A DNA stretch of 23,799 nucleotides from DASPUH01 sp964518505 (GTDB lineage: Bacteria; Chloroflexota; Limnocylindria; Limnocylindrales; CSP1-4): contig CAZFGT010000038.1 in assembly GCA_964518505.1 (NCBI GenBank), forward strand, positions 1 through 23,799, given 5' to 3'. Positions 15,859 through 23,430 of this stretch are shown here, piece after piece. Within the stretch, counting starts at the first letter, position 1. Each line of letters starts with the position of its first letter. The position numbers and the translations under genes are program-made. The notes under the pieces are model-generated. The model searched no databases, had not been told where the DNA came from, and saw only the letters and a program-made list of their open reading frames with translations.

Positions 15859-16869
15859 GTGGCGAGACGAGGTGCGACCTGGGAGGCCCACGGCGGCAAG
15901 TGGGACCGCGCGGCGCGCTATCTGCGCGTAGCGATGATCCTCCACGGCCACCCCGACGGCATCAGCGCCGCCGACATCGCCGAGCAGGTGGGCATCTCCA
16001 AGCGCACGGCGTACCGGGACCTGGAGGCGATGAGCCTGGACGGGGCCCTGCCCATCTGGCAGGACGGTGGCCGCTGGGGCCTCGAGAGCGGCGCCTTCCT
16101 GCCGCCCCTCAACCTGACGCTGGACGAGGCCACCACGCTCTTCCTCGCTGCGCGCGTGCTGGCCAAGGCCAGCGATGAGCAGGATCCCGAGCTGATCGGC
16201 GCGTTCGTCAAGCTGGCCCATGTCCTGCCCGACGTCCTCGCCCAGCACATCCGGGCGACCGCCGACGCCTTTGCCAACACCCCCGCCAACGAGCGGTTCA
16301 CGAGCGTCTTCCGGGCCCTGACCCAGGCCTGGGCCGGTCGGCGGGTGGTGGTCATCGACTACGACGCAGGGGCCTACGATCCGGAGCGCGGGCCGCGCCG
16401 GGCGCGCGTGCGGCCGTACGCCCTGGAGCCGTCGGCCCTGACCCACGCGCTCTACCTGATCGGCTTCGACGAGGACCGGGGGGCCGTCCGGACCTTCAAG
16501 GTCGAGCGCATCCTGAGCGCCTCGCTCACGCCCGAGACGTTCGCGTCAGATCCCGGCTTCGACCCCTCCGCCGAGCTCCGTCGAGCCTGGGACATCATGG
16601 CCGACGAACCGCTCGAGACGGTCGTCCTGCGCTTCGCGCCGTCCGTCGCCAAACGGGTCGCGGAGACGCGCTGGCATCCCTCCCAGGAACTGGAGACGCA
16701 GCCCGACGGCTCGCTCGTGTGGCGCGGTCGGGTGGCCGGCGTGCGCGAGATCCGCCTCTGGATCCTGGGCTGGGGGCCCGATGTGGAGGTGCTGGGGCCG
16801 CCAAGCCTGCGCGCTGACATCGCCGGAGCGCTGCGACATGCCGCCGACGTCTACCGGAGCGAGGGCTGA
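15859..16869 (+). CDS. WYL-domain transcriptional regulator with DeoR-type HTH
   Basis: A 336-residue regulator. The N-terminal winged helix is at about 16-72: ISAADIAEQVGISKRTAYRD contains the recognition helix. The WYL domain is at about 160-225, with RVRPYALEP (184-192), ALYLIGF in the WYL-triad position (tryptophan replaced by alanine) and the conserved arginine in TFKVERI. A C-terminal extension (about 245-330) follows. Such proteins sense ligands, often nucleotides or nucleic acids, and control DNA-repair, defence or metabolic genes. GTG 15859 is chosen over GTG 15853 because of the TAGGCT spacing. The stop overlaps the RidA-like gene (TGATG), so these two are co-translated. Confidence 0.87.
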   Translation: MARRGATWEAHGGKWDRAARYLRVAMILHGHPDGISAADIAEQVGISKRTAYRDLEAMSLDGALPIWQDGGRWGLESGAFLPPLNLTLDEATTLFLAARVLAKASDEQDPELIGAFVKLAHVLPDVLAQHIRATADAFANTPANERFTSVFRALTQAWAGRRVVVIDYDAGAYDPERGPRRARVRPYALEPSALTHALYLIGFDEDRGAVRTFKVERILSASLTPETFASDPGFDPSAELRRAWDIMADEPLETVVLRFAPSVAKRVAETRWHPSQELETQPDGSLVWRGRVAGVREIRLWILGWGPDVEVLGPPSLRADIAGALRHAADVYRSEG

Positions 16870-17261
16870 TGTCGGCTGGCGCCCGTCGCCGCGTCAGCTC
16901 GGGCTCGCCGTTCGAGGCCACCATCGGGTTCAGCCGCGCCGTGCGGTCGGGGGACCGGGTCCTGATCTCGGGCACGGCACCCATCTGGCCCGACGGGTCA
17001 GTGGACCCGGACGTGGCCGCCCAGGCGCGGCGCTGCTTCGAGATCATCCTCAGTGCCCTGGCCGAGGCTGGCGGCGAGCCGCGTCACGTCATCCGGACGC
17101 GGATGTTCATCACCGACGCCGCGGTCGGGAGCGCCGTCGGCCGGGTCCACGGGGAGATCTTTGGCGATCTCCGCCCGGCCGCCACCATGGTGGTGGTGGC
17201 CGGCCTCCTCGACCCGCGCTGGAAGGTGGAGATCGAGGCGGAGGCGCTCCTCGACAGCTGA
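16869..17261 (+). CDS. RidA/YjgF/UK114-family protein
   Basis: A 130-residue small trimer-forming protein. GDRVLISGTAP (28-38), an AQARRCFEIILSALAEAG helix (51-68) and RTRMFITD (77-84) are standard. The strand that in RidA carries the imine-binding arginine (P-A-R-S) here reads PAATMVVV (103-110), so that arginine is replaced by alanine; the terminal VEIEAEAL remains. RidA itself hydrolyses reactive 2-aminoacrylate. Loss of the arginine argues against imine deaminase activity and for one of the Rid subfamilies of unknown role. ATG 16869 overlaps the regulator stop by one base; the WYL regulator may act with it. Confidence 0.87.
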   Translation: MSAGARRRVSSGSPFEATIGFSRAVRSGDRVLISGTAPIWPDGSVDPDVAAQARRCFEIILSALAEAGGEPRHVIRTRMFITDAAVGSAVGRVHGEIFGDLRPAATMVVVAGLLDPRWKVEIEAEALLDS

Positions 17262-17319
17262 CCTGGCCGGCGTCCCCTCGCTCACCAACGGGTGTGGTGG
17301 TATGTGGCGTCAGGCTGCC

Positions 17320-17344
17320 GCGCGAGCGACTGGAGCGCTCGCGC
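17320..17344. terminator. Strong hairpin between convergent genes
   Basis: GCGCGAGCG (17320-17328) and CGCTCGCGC (17336-17344) form a perfect 9-bp GC stem with a 7-base loop. It lies in the 225-bp gap between the plus-strand RidA-like gene and the minus-strand SRPBCC gene, so it could end transcription from both sides. There is no T-tract on either strand. The rest of the gap shows nothing else I can name apart from a 5-bp CACCA/TGGTG stem near 17399-17415. Confidence 0.35.
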
Positions 17345-17486
17345 TGAACGTGCGGACACCGGCCCGAGGCTCCCCGCCGCCCGCCAGAGCCACGTAGCAC
17401 CAACCAGGCTGGTGAGCCGTGGGATGGGACCTTATCGGTGCTCGCGGGCAGGGTCGGGGCAGGGTCGCGCCGGCGGCCGCTGCCGG

Positions 17487-17894
17487 TCAGCCCTCCCGGG
17501 CAGCCTCGCGGAGACGGCCGAACCAGTAGCGCCAGAGGGCGTCGTGGAGGTCGACCTGGCGGCGGCTGCGGAAGCCGACGTGGCGGATGGTCACGTGGCT
17601 CCGCGCGCCGTGGTCGATGGCGTCGAAGGCGACGACGGTGGGGGCCGCGAGCGGGGCGTCCGGGTAGTCCCAGCTGAAGCTCAGGTGCTGGGGCGCGTCG
17701 ACCGCCACGACCTTGCCCTCGACGACCGCGTCCAGCAGGCGCAGGCGGACGGCGGCGCCGGGTTCGGCCCGGCCACCGGCCAGCACGGCCTCATCCAGCC
17801 AGCGCCCGAGGCCGGCGGCGGTCGACACGAGGTCGAAGAACCGCTCGCGGGAGATCGGCAGCTCGGCCTGCTGCTCGACGCGCGGAGCCCACAT
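17487..17894 (-). CDS. SRPBCC (START/AHSA1-like) domain protein
   Basis: A 135-residue single-domain protein of the Bet v1-like ligand-pocket fold. The opening VEQQAELPISRERFFDLVS (6-24), then LGRWLDE (29-35), a central LSFSWDYPDAP (71-81) and the C-terminal helix WRYWFGRLREA (about 121-131) follow the AHSA1/SRPBCC pattern. This family binds small hydrophobic ligands or acts as a co-chaperone; the ligand is unknown. ATG 17894 has TATCCT 6 bases upstream and no SD. It diverges from the ion channel gene with only 49 bases between the start codons. Confidence 0.82.
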   Translation of the reverse strand: MWAPRVEQQAELPISRERFFDLVSTAAGLGRWLDEAVLAGGRAEPGAAVRLRLLDAVVEGKVVAVDAPQHLSFSWDYPDAPLAAPTVVAFDAIDHGARSHVTIRHVGFRSRRQVDLHDALWRYWFGRLREAAREG

Positions 17895-17898
17895 ACCG

Positions 17899-17922
17899 GC
17901 AGGATAGCGCCCGGTATCCTGC
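17899..17922. promoter_or_regulatory. Symmetric divergent promoter
   Basis: GCAGGATA (17899-17906) and TATCCTGC (17915-17922) are a perfect 8-bp inverted repeat 8 bases apart, so each arm supplies a TATCCT -10, one per strand. The minus one ends 6 bases before ATG 17894 (leaderless). The plus one lies 23 bases before TTG 17944 (short leader with AGGGAG). Confidence 0.5.
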
Positions 17923-17943
17923 ACCGGGACAGGGAGAGACGAG

Positions 17944-19104
17944 TTGGGCCGATTCCGCGCATCGCTGTTGCCGCTGCTCGACGTGCCGCTGATGCGGCGC
18001 GTGGCGTGGCATGCCAAACGGATCCGGGGCGGGCTGGACCGCCGGTTCGTGCTGTCCCTGGCGGGCGGGATCCTCGTCCTGGTGGCGATCGCCGCCCTGC
18101 TCATCACCGTGGTCGAGAAGTCGTGGACGTTCGAGTCGTTCGGCTCGTCGTTCTACTGGGGCGTCACCACGATCTTCGGCCAGGGCGATTCGACGTTCGT
18201 CAAGAGTCCCGCTGGCTGGCTCATCAGCTGGCTGCTCATCCTCTTCGGCGTGGCCATGCTGGGCACGATCACCGGTGCCCTGGTCGCTGCCGTCATCGAC
18301 TTTCTGCTCAAGGAGGGCCAGGGTATGGGGGCCGCAGGCTATCGAGACCACATCGTCGTCTGTGGCTGGAATGCCACCGCCCGCGACCTGATCCTGGAAC
18401 TGCGGGGCGACGAGTACCGCAAGCGCATCGTCATCATCCACAGCGCGGACCGCAACCCGGCCGGCGAACACACCTACTACGTGAAAGGCGATCCGACCGA
18501 GGTGGCCGACCTGCGCCGGGCCAACGTCGCCGAGGCGTCGGTGATCGTCGTCGTGCCGACCGACGATTCCAACGAGGCCGACATGCGCGACATCCTGACC
18601 GTCATGGCCCTCAAGGCGGAGGCGCCCGACGTGCGGGTCGTGGCGGAGGTCAACAACGCCCGTCATGTCGAGCACTTCCAGCGCGCGCACGCCGACGAGA
18701 TCCTCGTCACGAGCACCCTGGCCTCACATCTGCTGGCGCGTTCGGCCCTCTACCCGGGACTGGCGGAGGTCGTCACCGACATCGTCTCCGGGGGTGAGGG
18801 GTCGGAGCTCTACCGAGTGGCTCTTCCTGCAGCGTACGTGGGCCTCTCGGCCAACGACCTGAGCGCCCGGTTGCGGGTGGAGCATCGGGCGACGCTCCTG
18901 TCGATCAGTCGCGACGGGACGACCATCACCAACCCACCGGCCGAGTACATCGTGCAGCCCGGCGACGACGCGCTGGTGGTGGCCGAGTCACTCGGCGAGC
19001 TGGCGCCGCTCAACATGGAGCGGGCCATGAGTCCCGGCCACGTACGCATCGCGATGCCGCACAAGGGCAAGGAGGCCCGCGAGGGCAAGATCGCTCGAGC
19101 GTGA
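17944..19104 (+). CDS. Two-transmembrane ion channel with cytoplasmic RCK (TrkA-N/TrkA-C) domains
   Basis: A 386-residue channel subunit. TM1 is about 35-57, a pore loop about 64-83, TM2 about 92-122. The RCK_N Rossmann domain starts at HIVVCGWNATA (136-146) and ends near 265; RCK_C spans about 283-352 (LYRVALPAAYVG to the GDDALVVAES strand). The layout is that of MthK/GsuK potassium channels gated by cytoplasmic ligands. Two departures: the filter reads TTIFGQGD (75-82) instead of TTVGYGD, with one extra residue, and the nucleotide loop reads GWNATA rather than GxGxxG. Ion selectivity and ligand are therefore uncertain. TTG 17944 is chosen with AGGGAG about 7 bases upstream; ATG 17992 is a possible shorter start. 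Confidence 0.83.
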   Translation: MGRFRASLLPLLDVPLMRRVAWHAKRIRGGLDRRFVLSLAGGILVLVAIAALLITVVEKSWTFESFGSSFYWGVTTIFGQGDSTFVKSPAGWLISWLLILFGVAMLGTITGALVAAVIDFLLKEGQGMGAAGYRDHIVVCGWNATARDLILELRGDEYRKRIVIIHSADRNPAGEHTYYVKGDPTEVADLRRANVAEASVIVVVPTDDSNEADMRDILTVMALKAEAPDVRVVAEVNNARHVEHFQRAHADEILVTSTLASHLLARSALYPGLAEVVTDIVSGGEGSELYRVALPAAYVGLSANDLSARLRVEHRATLLSISRDGTTITNPPAEYIVQPGDDALVVAESLGELAPLNMERAMSPGHVRIAMPHKGKEAREGKIARA

Positions 19105-19163
19105 GAGTCTGAGGGCAGCGCCCGAAGGGCCTGGGGCCTTGGTCAGCTCCGAGCGGCCCGCTC

Positions 19164-19314
19164 GATGCACGCGGCGACTGTCCGGGCCGCTGGAGGGCCG
19201 GCCTGAACCTCGGAGGGCCGGTTCGGCGGCCGACTCAGTCGCCCGGCGAATGGGCCGGCACCTGGCGCGGGCCTGCCCCGCTCGCCGGTGGCCAGGTCGA
19301 TCGGCACGCGAATA
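19164..19314. repeat. Palindromic intergenic repeat, copy B
   Basis: Ungapped relative of copy A (5855-6005). The left end ATGCACGCGGCGACTGTCCG (19165-19184) and the central block 19232-19272 are best conserved; the right inverted-repeat arm is degraded (about 11 of 19). The central hairpin is kept, and one pair changed from G-C in A (5930/5940) to T-A in B (19239/19249). It begins 60 bases after the stop of a plus-strand gene, nearly as in copy A. On the minus strand a frame from GTG 19307 to 19143 encodes 54 residues related to those of copy A. A local 10-bp direct repeat GGAGGGCCGG (at 19192 and 19212) is unique to B. Confidence 0.55.
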
Positions 19315-19369
19315 GTGGCTGGTGTCGGGAGCCTCCGCGGCTATGTGCCCGTGGACGCCCCTGCCCCCG

Positions 19370-20794
19370 TCAGACCGCCTTGACCGCCGCGATCAGCTGG
19401 GCCAGGCCGTCCTTGGCGTCGGCGAAGAGCATGCCCGTCTTGGGGTTGGTGTAGAGCTCGTTGTCGATGCCCGCGTAGCCGGGCCGCATCGAGCGCTTGA
19501 TGACGATGATGCTGTGGGCCTTGTCGACGTCCAGGATCGGCATGCCGTAGATGGGTGAGGCCGTGTTGCTGCGGGCGGCCGGGTTGGTGACGTCGTTGGC
19601 GCCCACGACGAGGGCCACGTCGGCGCGCTCGAACTCGGGGTTGATCTCGTCCATCTCCTTGAGCTGCGGATAGGGCACGTTGGCCTCCGCCAGCAGCACG
19701 TTCATGTGGCCCGGCATGCGGCCGGCCACAGGATGGATGGCGTACTTGACGTCGACCCCGCGCGCCTCCAGCAGCGCCGCCAGTTCATGCACGGCGTATT
19801 GCGCCTGGGCCACGGCCAGGCCATAGCCGGGCACGATGATCACGTGCTGGGCGTAGGCCAGCTGGATGGCCGCGTCGTCGGCGCCGATCTCGCGCACCGC
19901 ACCGCCCGGGCCGCCCGTCGAGGCGCCGGCCGCGGCGTCGCCGGTCCCGAACCCGCCGATCATGATGTTGAGGACCGACCGGTTCATGGCATCGGCCATC
20001 AGCTTGGTCAGGATCGCGCCCGAGGCGCCGACCAGGGCGCCGGCGATGATCAGGACGGGATCGCTCAGCACGAAGCCGGCCATGGCCACGGCCGTACCGG
20101 TGAACGAGTTGAGGAGGGAGATGACCACCGGCATGTCGGCGCCGCCGATGGGCAGCACCATGGTCACGCCGAAGAGCAGGCCCGCGATCAGGATGACCGC
20201 GAAGATGGGCAGGCTGACGTTGCCGGCGAGGAGGAAGAGGGCGCCGACCACGGCGACCACGGCCAGGGCGGCCGTCAGGATGCGGGAGCCGGGCAGGATG
20301 ATCGGCTGGCCGCCGATGAGGCCCTGCAGCTTGCCCGCCGCGATGACCGAGCCGGTGAAGGTGATGCTGCCGATGATCACGTCAAGGACGGTCGGGATCG
20401 ACACCTCGAGGGGGATCGAGGCGTTCAGGACGCCCGAGAGGCGGATGTAGTCGTCGATGGCGATGAGGGCCGCGGCCCCGCCGCCGACCGCGTTGAAGAT
20501 GCTCACCAGCTGCGGCATGGCCGTCATCTGGACGGTCCGCGCGGTGTAGAACCCGAGGCCGCCGCCGACGACGATGCCGGCCGCGATGATGATCCACGCG
20601 CTCGCGTTGACGTCCGCGTACGTGCCAGTGGCGATCAGCACGACCGTGCCGATGATGGCCGCGGCCATGCCCACGGCCGACAGGCGGTTGCCGTTGCGGG
20701 CCGTGGCCGGCGAGTTCATCTGGTGCAGGCCGAGCACGAAGCAGGCCGCCGCGGCGAGGTAGATAAGCTGGATGACGGTGTCGAGGGTTGACAT
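19370..20794 (-). CDS. pntB: NAD(P) transhydrogenase subunit beta
   Basis: A 474-residue protein, last of the three transhydrogenase genes. The first about 280 residues are membrane domain (eight to nine hydrophobic segments). The C-terminal domain III binds NADP(H): IIVPGYGLAVAQAQ is the dinucleotide loop, HPVAGRMPGHMNVLLAEA, VVGANDVTNPAA and VIKRSMRPGYAGIDN are invariant family segments. With PntAA and PntAB it couples proton entry to hydride transfer from NADH to NADP+, making NADPH. Length is normal. ATG 20794 lies 12 bases after the pntAB stop with only a weak SD, indicating coupling. Confidence 0.95.
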   Translation of the reverse strand: MSTLDTVIQLIYLAAAACFVLGLHQMNSPATARNGNRLSAVGMAAAIIGTVVLIATGTYADVNASAWIIIAAGIVVGGGLGFYTARTVQMTAMPQLVSIFNAVGGGAAALIAIDDYIRLSGVLNASIPLEVSIPTVLDVIIGSITFTGSVIAAGKLQGLIGGQPIILPGSRILTAALAVVAVVGALFLLAGNVSLPIFAVILIAGLLFGVTMVLPIGGADMPVVISLLNSFTGTAVAMAGFVLSDPVLIIAGALVGASGAILTKLMADAMNRSVLNIMIGGFGTGDAAAGASTGGPGGAVREIGADDAAIQLAYAQHVIIVPGYGLAVAQAQYAVHELAALLEARGVDVKYAIHPVAGRMPGHMNVLLAEANVPYPQLKEMDEINPEFERADVALVVGANDVTNPAARSNTASPIYGMPILDVDKAHSIIVIKRSMRPGYAGIDNELYTNPKTGMLFADAKDGLAQLIAAVKAV

Positions 20795-20806
20795 CGAGGT
20801 GACCGC

Positions 20807-21133
20807 CTAGGCCTTGTCGCCGTCGGCCGGCGCGGCCGGCTGCGGGGCCGTGGGACGCTTGCGGAACATCTGCAGCATCCGGTCGGTGACGACGTAGCCG
20901 CCCACCACGTTCATGGAAGCGAAAGCCACAGCGACGAAGCTGAGCACCTGGCTCAGGGGATCGGTGGCCTCCACGGCGATGACCATGGCCCCCACGAGCA
21001 CGATGCCGTGGATCGAGTTGGCGCCCGACATCAGCGGGGTGTGGAGGGTCGCCGGGACCTTGCTGATGACCTCGAAGCCGACCAGGATGGCCAGCACGAA
21101 GATCGTCAGCGCGGACAGGACTTCGGGGCTCAT
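20807..21133 (-). CDS. pntAB: NAD(P) transhydrogenase subunit alpha part 2 (membrane)
   Basis: A 108-residue membrane subunit that in E. coli is the C-terminal part of PntA but is a separate gene here, as in Rhodospirillum-type three-gene enzymes. Three membrane segments (about 7-23, 38-55, 63-83) include SKVPATLHTPLMSGANSIHG (24-43), the near-invariant signature of this subunit. The tail is Pro/Ala-rich and charged. ATG 21133 overlaps the pntAA stop (ATGA, 21130-21133). Confidence 0.93.
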   Translation of the reverse strand: MSPEVLSALTIFVLAILVGFEVISKVPATLHTPLMSGANSIHGIVLVGAMVIAVEATDPLSQVLSFVAVAFASMNVVGGYVVTDRMLQMFRKRPTAPQPAAPADGDKA

Positions 21134-22293
21134 GCGGATGCGCCTCCGGGAGCCGCGGGCGGCTCGAGCAGCTTGGCGGTGGCGGCCTGCACGACGCGGC
21201 CGCCCTGGGTGATGACCGTCGCGGCCGTGATCTCATCGGCCGGATCCAGGGCCAGCGCCCCGTCCTTGACCAGGTGCAGGAGGAGCGTGGAGATGTTGCG
21301 GGCGTAGAAGGCGGATGCGCCGGCCGGCATGGTGGCCGGCAGATTGTCCGGCGCCACGATCGTCACGGCGTTGTCGGTGACCACCGTCTCGCCCACCCTG
21401 GACAGCTCGACGTTGCCGCCGAGGGCACTGGCGGCCATGTCGACGATGACCGAGCCCGGTCGCATGCCGCTGACGGCCTCGGCCGTCACGAGCACCGGCG
21501 GTCGCCGGCCGGGTACCTGGGCGGTCGTGATGACCACGTCCATCTGGGCGATGAAGCCGTTGAGCTCCGCCTGCTGCGCAGCCTGCTCCTCGGGCGTCAG
21601 GGCCCGCGCGTAGCCGCCCTCGCCGGAGGCGTCGGCGACCGACTTGAGGACCAGGAACTGGGCCCCCAGCGACTCCGCCTGCTCCTTGGTCTCGGCGCGG
21701 ACGTCGTAGGCCTTGACGACGGCGCCCAGCCGGCGGGCCGTGCCGATGGCCTGCAGGCCGGCCACGCCGATGCCCAGGATCAGCACGTTGGCGGGCTTGG
21801 CCGTGCCGGCCGCGGTGGTCAGCAAGGGGAAGTACCGGCCGAAGGTGTTGGCGGCGATGAGGACGGCCTTGTAGCCGCCCACGTTGGCCTGCGACGAGAG
21901 CGCGTCCATGCCCTGAGCGCGGCTCAGGGTGCGCGGCAGGGCGTCAAGGCTGATGGCGGTCACCCCGCGGTCGGCGAGAGCCTTGGCGGTGGCCGGGTCG
22001 ATGAGCGGCTGGAGGAGGCCGATGACGGTCTGGCCCTGGCGCAGCCGGGCGACCTCGTCGGCGCTGGGCTTCTGGACCCGCAGGATGACCTCGGCGGAGG
22101 CGTACAACTCGGCCGTCGGCACGACGCGGGCGCCGACGTCGGTGAACGAGCTGTCGGGGATCTGGGCACCAGCCCCGGCCCCGCTCTCGACGAGGATCTC
22201 CAGGCCGGCCGCGGTCAGCTTGCCGATCGCGTCGGGCACCAGGGCGACGCGCCGTTCGCCGGGCACGCTCTCCTTGGCGACACCAACCTTCAT
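21130..22293 (-). CDS. pntAA: NAD(P) transhydrogenase subunit alpha part 1 (NAD-binding)
   Basis: A 387-residue soluble domain I that binds NAD(H). The start KVGVAKESVPGERRVALVP (2-20) is shared with alanine dehydrogenase. The RQD-loop region RAQGMDALSSQANVGGY (125-141) and the Rossmann loop ILGIGVAGLQAIGTARRLGA (172-191) ending in the acidic D197 are intact. The long mobile loop follows at about 215-245. It is the first gene of the pntAA-pntAB-pntB operon. GGAG lies 7 bases before ATG 22293. A TATCCT -10 at 22345-22340 would give a leader of about 40 bases. Confidence 0.94.
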   Translation of the reverse strand: MKVGVAKESVPGERRVALVPDAIGKLTAAGLEILVESGAGAGAQIPDSSFTDVGARVVPTAELYASAEVILRVQKPSADEVARLRQGQTVIGLLQPLIDPATAKALADRGVTAISLDALPRTLSRAQGMDALSSQANVGGYKAVLIAANTFGRYFPLLTTAAGTAKPANVLILGIGVAGLQAIGTARRLGAVVKAYDVRAETKEQAESLGAQFLVLKSVADASGEGGYARALTPEEQAAQQAELNGFIAQMDVVITTAQVPGRRPPVLVTAEAVSGMRPGSVIVDMAASALGGNVELSRVGETVVTDNAVTIVAPDNLPATMPAGASAFYARNISTLLLHLVKDGALALDPADEITAATVITQGGRVVQAATAKLLEPPAAPGGASA

Positions 22294-22339
22294 GCGGGAC
22301 TCCAGTCACGGGCAGCGGGATGCAGGTGTTAGTGAGCCA

Positions 22340-22360
22340 AGGATAGCCGAGCGCTAGACT
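22340..22360. promoter_or_regulatory. Back-to-back divergent promoters of pnt and gnd
   Basis: TATCCT (22345-22340, minus) serves pntAA and TAGACT (22355-22360, plus) serves gnd; only 9 bases separate them. Both genes have leaders of about 40 bases with SDs. The gnd leader holds an unusual A-rich run (22375-22390) flanked by GGCCGC on both sides (22370-22375 and 22391-22396). Confidence 0.45.
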
Positions 22361-22410
22361 CGCTGGGTCGGCCGCGAAAGAAAACCTTTAGGCCGCCAGA
22401 AGAGGGATCG

Positions 22411-23430
22411 ATGGAACTCGGCCTCATCGGACTCGGGCGCATGGGCGCCAACATGTCGCGCCGCCTCCTGCGCGGCGGCCACCACGTCGTCGGGTATGCG
22501 CGCCACGAGGAGACCGTCAACGGGCTCGTGGCCGATGGCTCGCTGTCGGCGGGTGCGACGTCGCTGGAGGACCTCGTCAAGCAGCTGCCGGCGCCTCGGG
22601 CCGTGTGGCTCATGGTGCCGGCGGCGGCCGTTGACGACACGCTCGCGCAGCTGGTGCCGCTCCTGGCCACGGGCGACATCGTCATCGACGGTGGCAACTC
22701 CTACTACGGCGACGACATCCGGCGGGCCCACAGCCTCGTCGAGCGCGGCCTCCACTACGTCGACTGCGGCACGAGTGGCGGCGTCTTCGGCCTGGAGCGC
22801 GGCTACTGCCTGATGATCGGCGGGCCGGACGAGGCTGTGGCCCGACTGGACCCCATCTTCAAGACACTGGCCCCCGGCATCGCCGCCGCGCCGCGCACGG
22901 AAGGCCGTGAGGGCCACGGCGGGACCGCGGAGGAGGGCTACCTCCACTGCGGCCCCAGCGGCGCCGGCCACTTCGTGAAGATGGTTCACAACGGCATCGA
23001 GTACGGGATCATGGCCGCCTACGCGGAGGGCCTCAACGTGCTGCGCCATGCCAACGCCGGCGCGGAGAGCCGGACGGTCGACGCCGAGACGAGCCCCCTG
23101 CGCGATCCCGAGCTCTACCGCTTCGACCTTGACCTGGCCGATGTGACCGAGGTGTGGCGCCGGGGCAGTGTCATCGCCTCGTGGCTGCTCGACCTGACCG
23201 CGCACTCGCTGCTGGCCGATCCGGCCCTGGCGAACTTCAGCGGGCGCGTCTCGGACTCCGGCGAGGGGCGCTGGACGGTCCAGGCGGCCGTGGACACGAG
23301 CGTACCCGCGCATGTCCTGACCGCGGCCCTCTTCGAGCGCTTCTCGTCACGTGGCGAGGGCGACTTCGCCGACCGCATCCTGTCCGCGATGCGCTTCGAG
23401 TTCGGCGGCCACGTGGAGAAGACGAGCTAG
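22411..23430 (+). CDS. gnd: 6-phosphogluconate dehydrogenase (decarboxylating), short type
   Basis: A 339-residue enzyme converting 6-phosphogluconate to ribulose 5-phosphate and CO2 with reduction of NAD(P)+. The dinucleotide loop is GLIGLGRMGANMSRRLL (4-20), then VWLMVPAA (64-71), IDGGNSYY (91-98), VDCGTSGGVFGLERGYCLM (116-134) and the catalytic HFVKMVHNGIEYG (186-198) with K189 and N193. Length and the GVFGLERG segment fit the short Gnd/YqeC-GntZ branch rather than the 470-residue NADP enzyme. Cofactor choice cannot be settled: the residue after the second strand is R30. An AGAGGG SD is 4 bases before ATG 22411. Its TAG shares the CTAG tetramer with the convergent rpe stop. Confidence 0.93.
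   Translation: MELGLIGLGRMGANMSRRLLRGGHHVVGYARHEETVNGLVADGSLSAGATSLEDLVKQLPAPRAVWLMVPAAAVDDTLAQLVPLLATGDIVIDGGNSYYGDDIRRAHSLVERGLHYVDCGTSGGVFGLERGYCLMIGGPDEAVARLDPIFKTLAPGIAAAPRTEGREGHGGTAEEGYLHCGPSGAGHFVKMVHNGIEYGIMAAYAEGLNVLRHANAGAESRTVDAETSPLRDPELYRFDLDLADVTEVWRRGSVIASWLLDLTAHSLLADPALANFSGRVSDSGEGRWTVQAAVDTSVPAHVLTAALFERFSSRGEGDFADRILSAMRFEFGGHVEKTS

Noticed and set aside
14914..16446. 510-codon open frame on the minus strand
   Set aside because: Antisense to the membrane protein and WYL regulator, which have recognisable features and promoters; no domain pattern in this frame.
17262..17486. Possible third copy of the palindromic repeat
   Set aside because: No match to the ATGCAC/GACTGTC or GACTCA blocks at the required spacing; only an unrelated 9-bp hairpin.
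19706..20791. 361-codon open frame on the plus strand
   Set aside because: Fully antisense to pntB; composition (Asp/Arg/Gly/His-rich) is that of a high-GC shadow frame.
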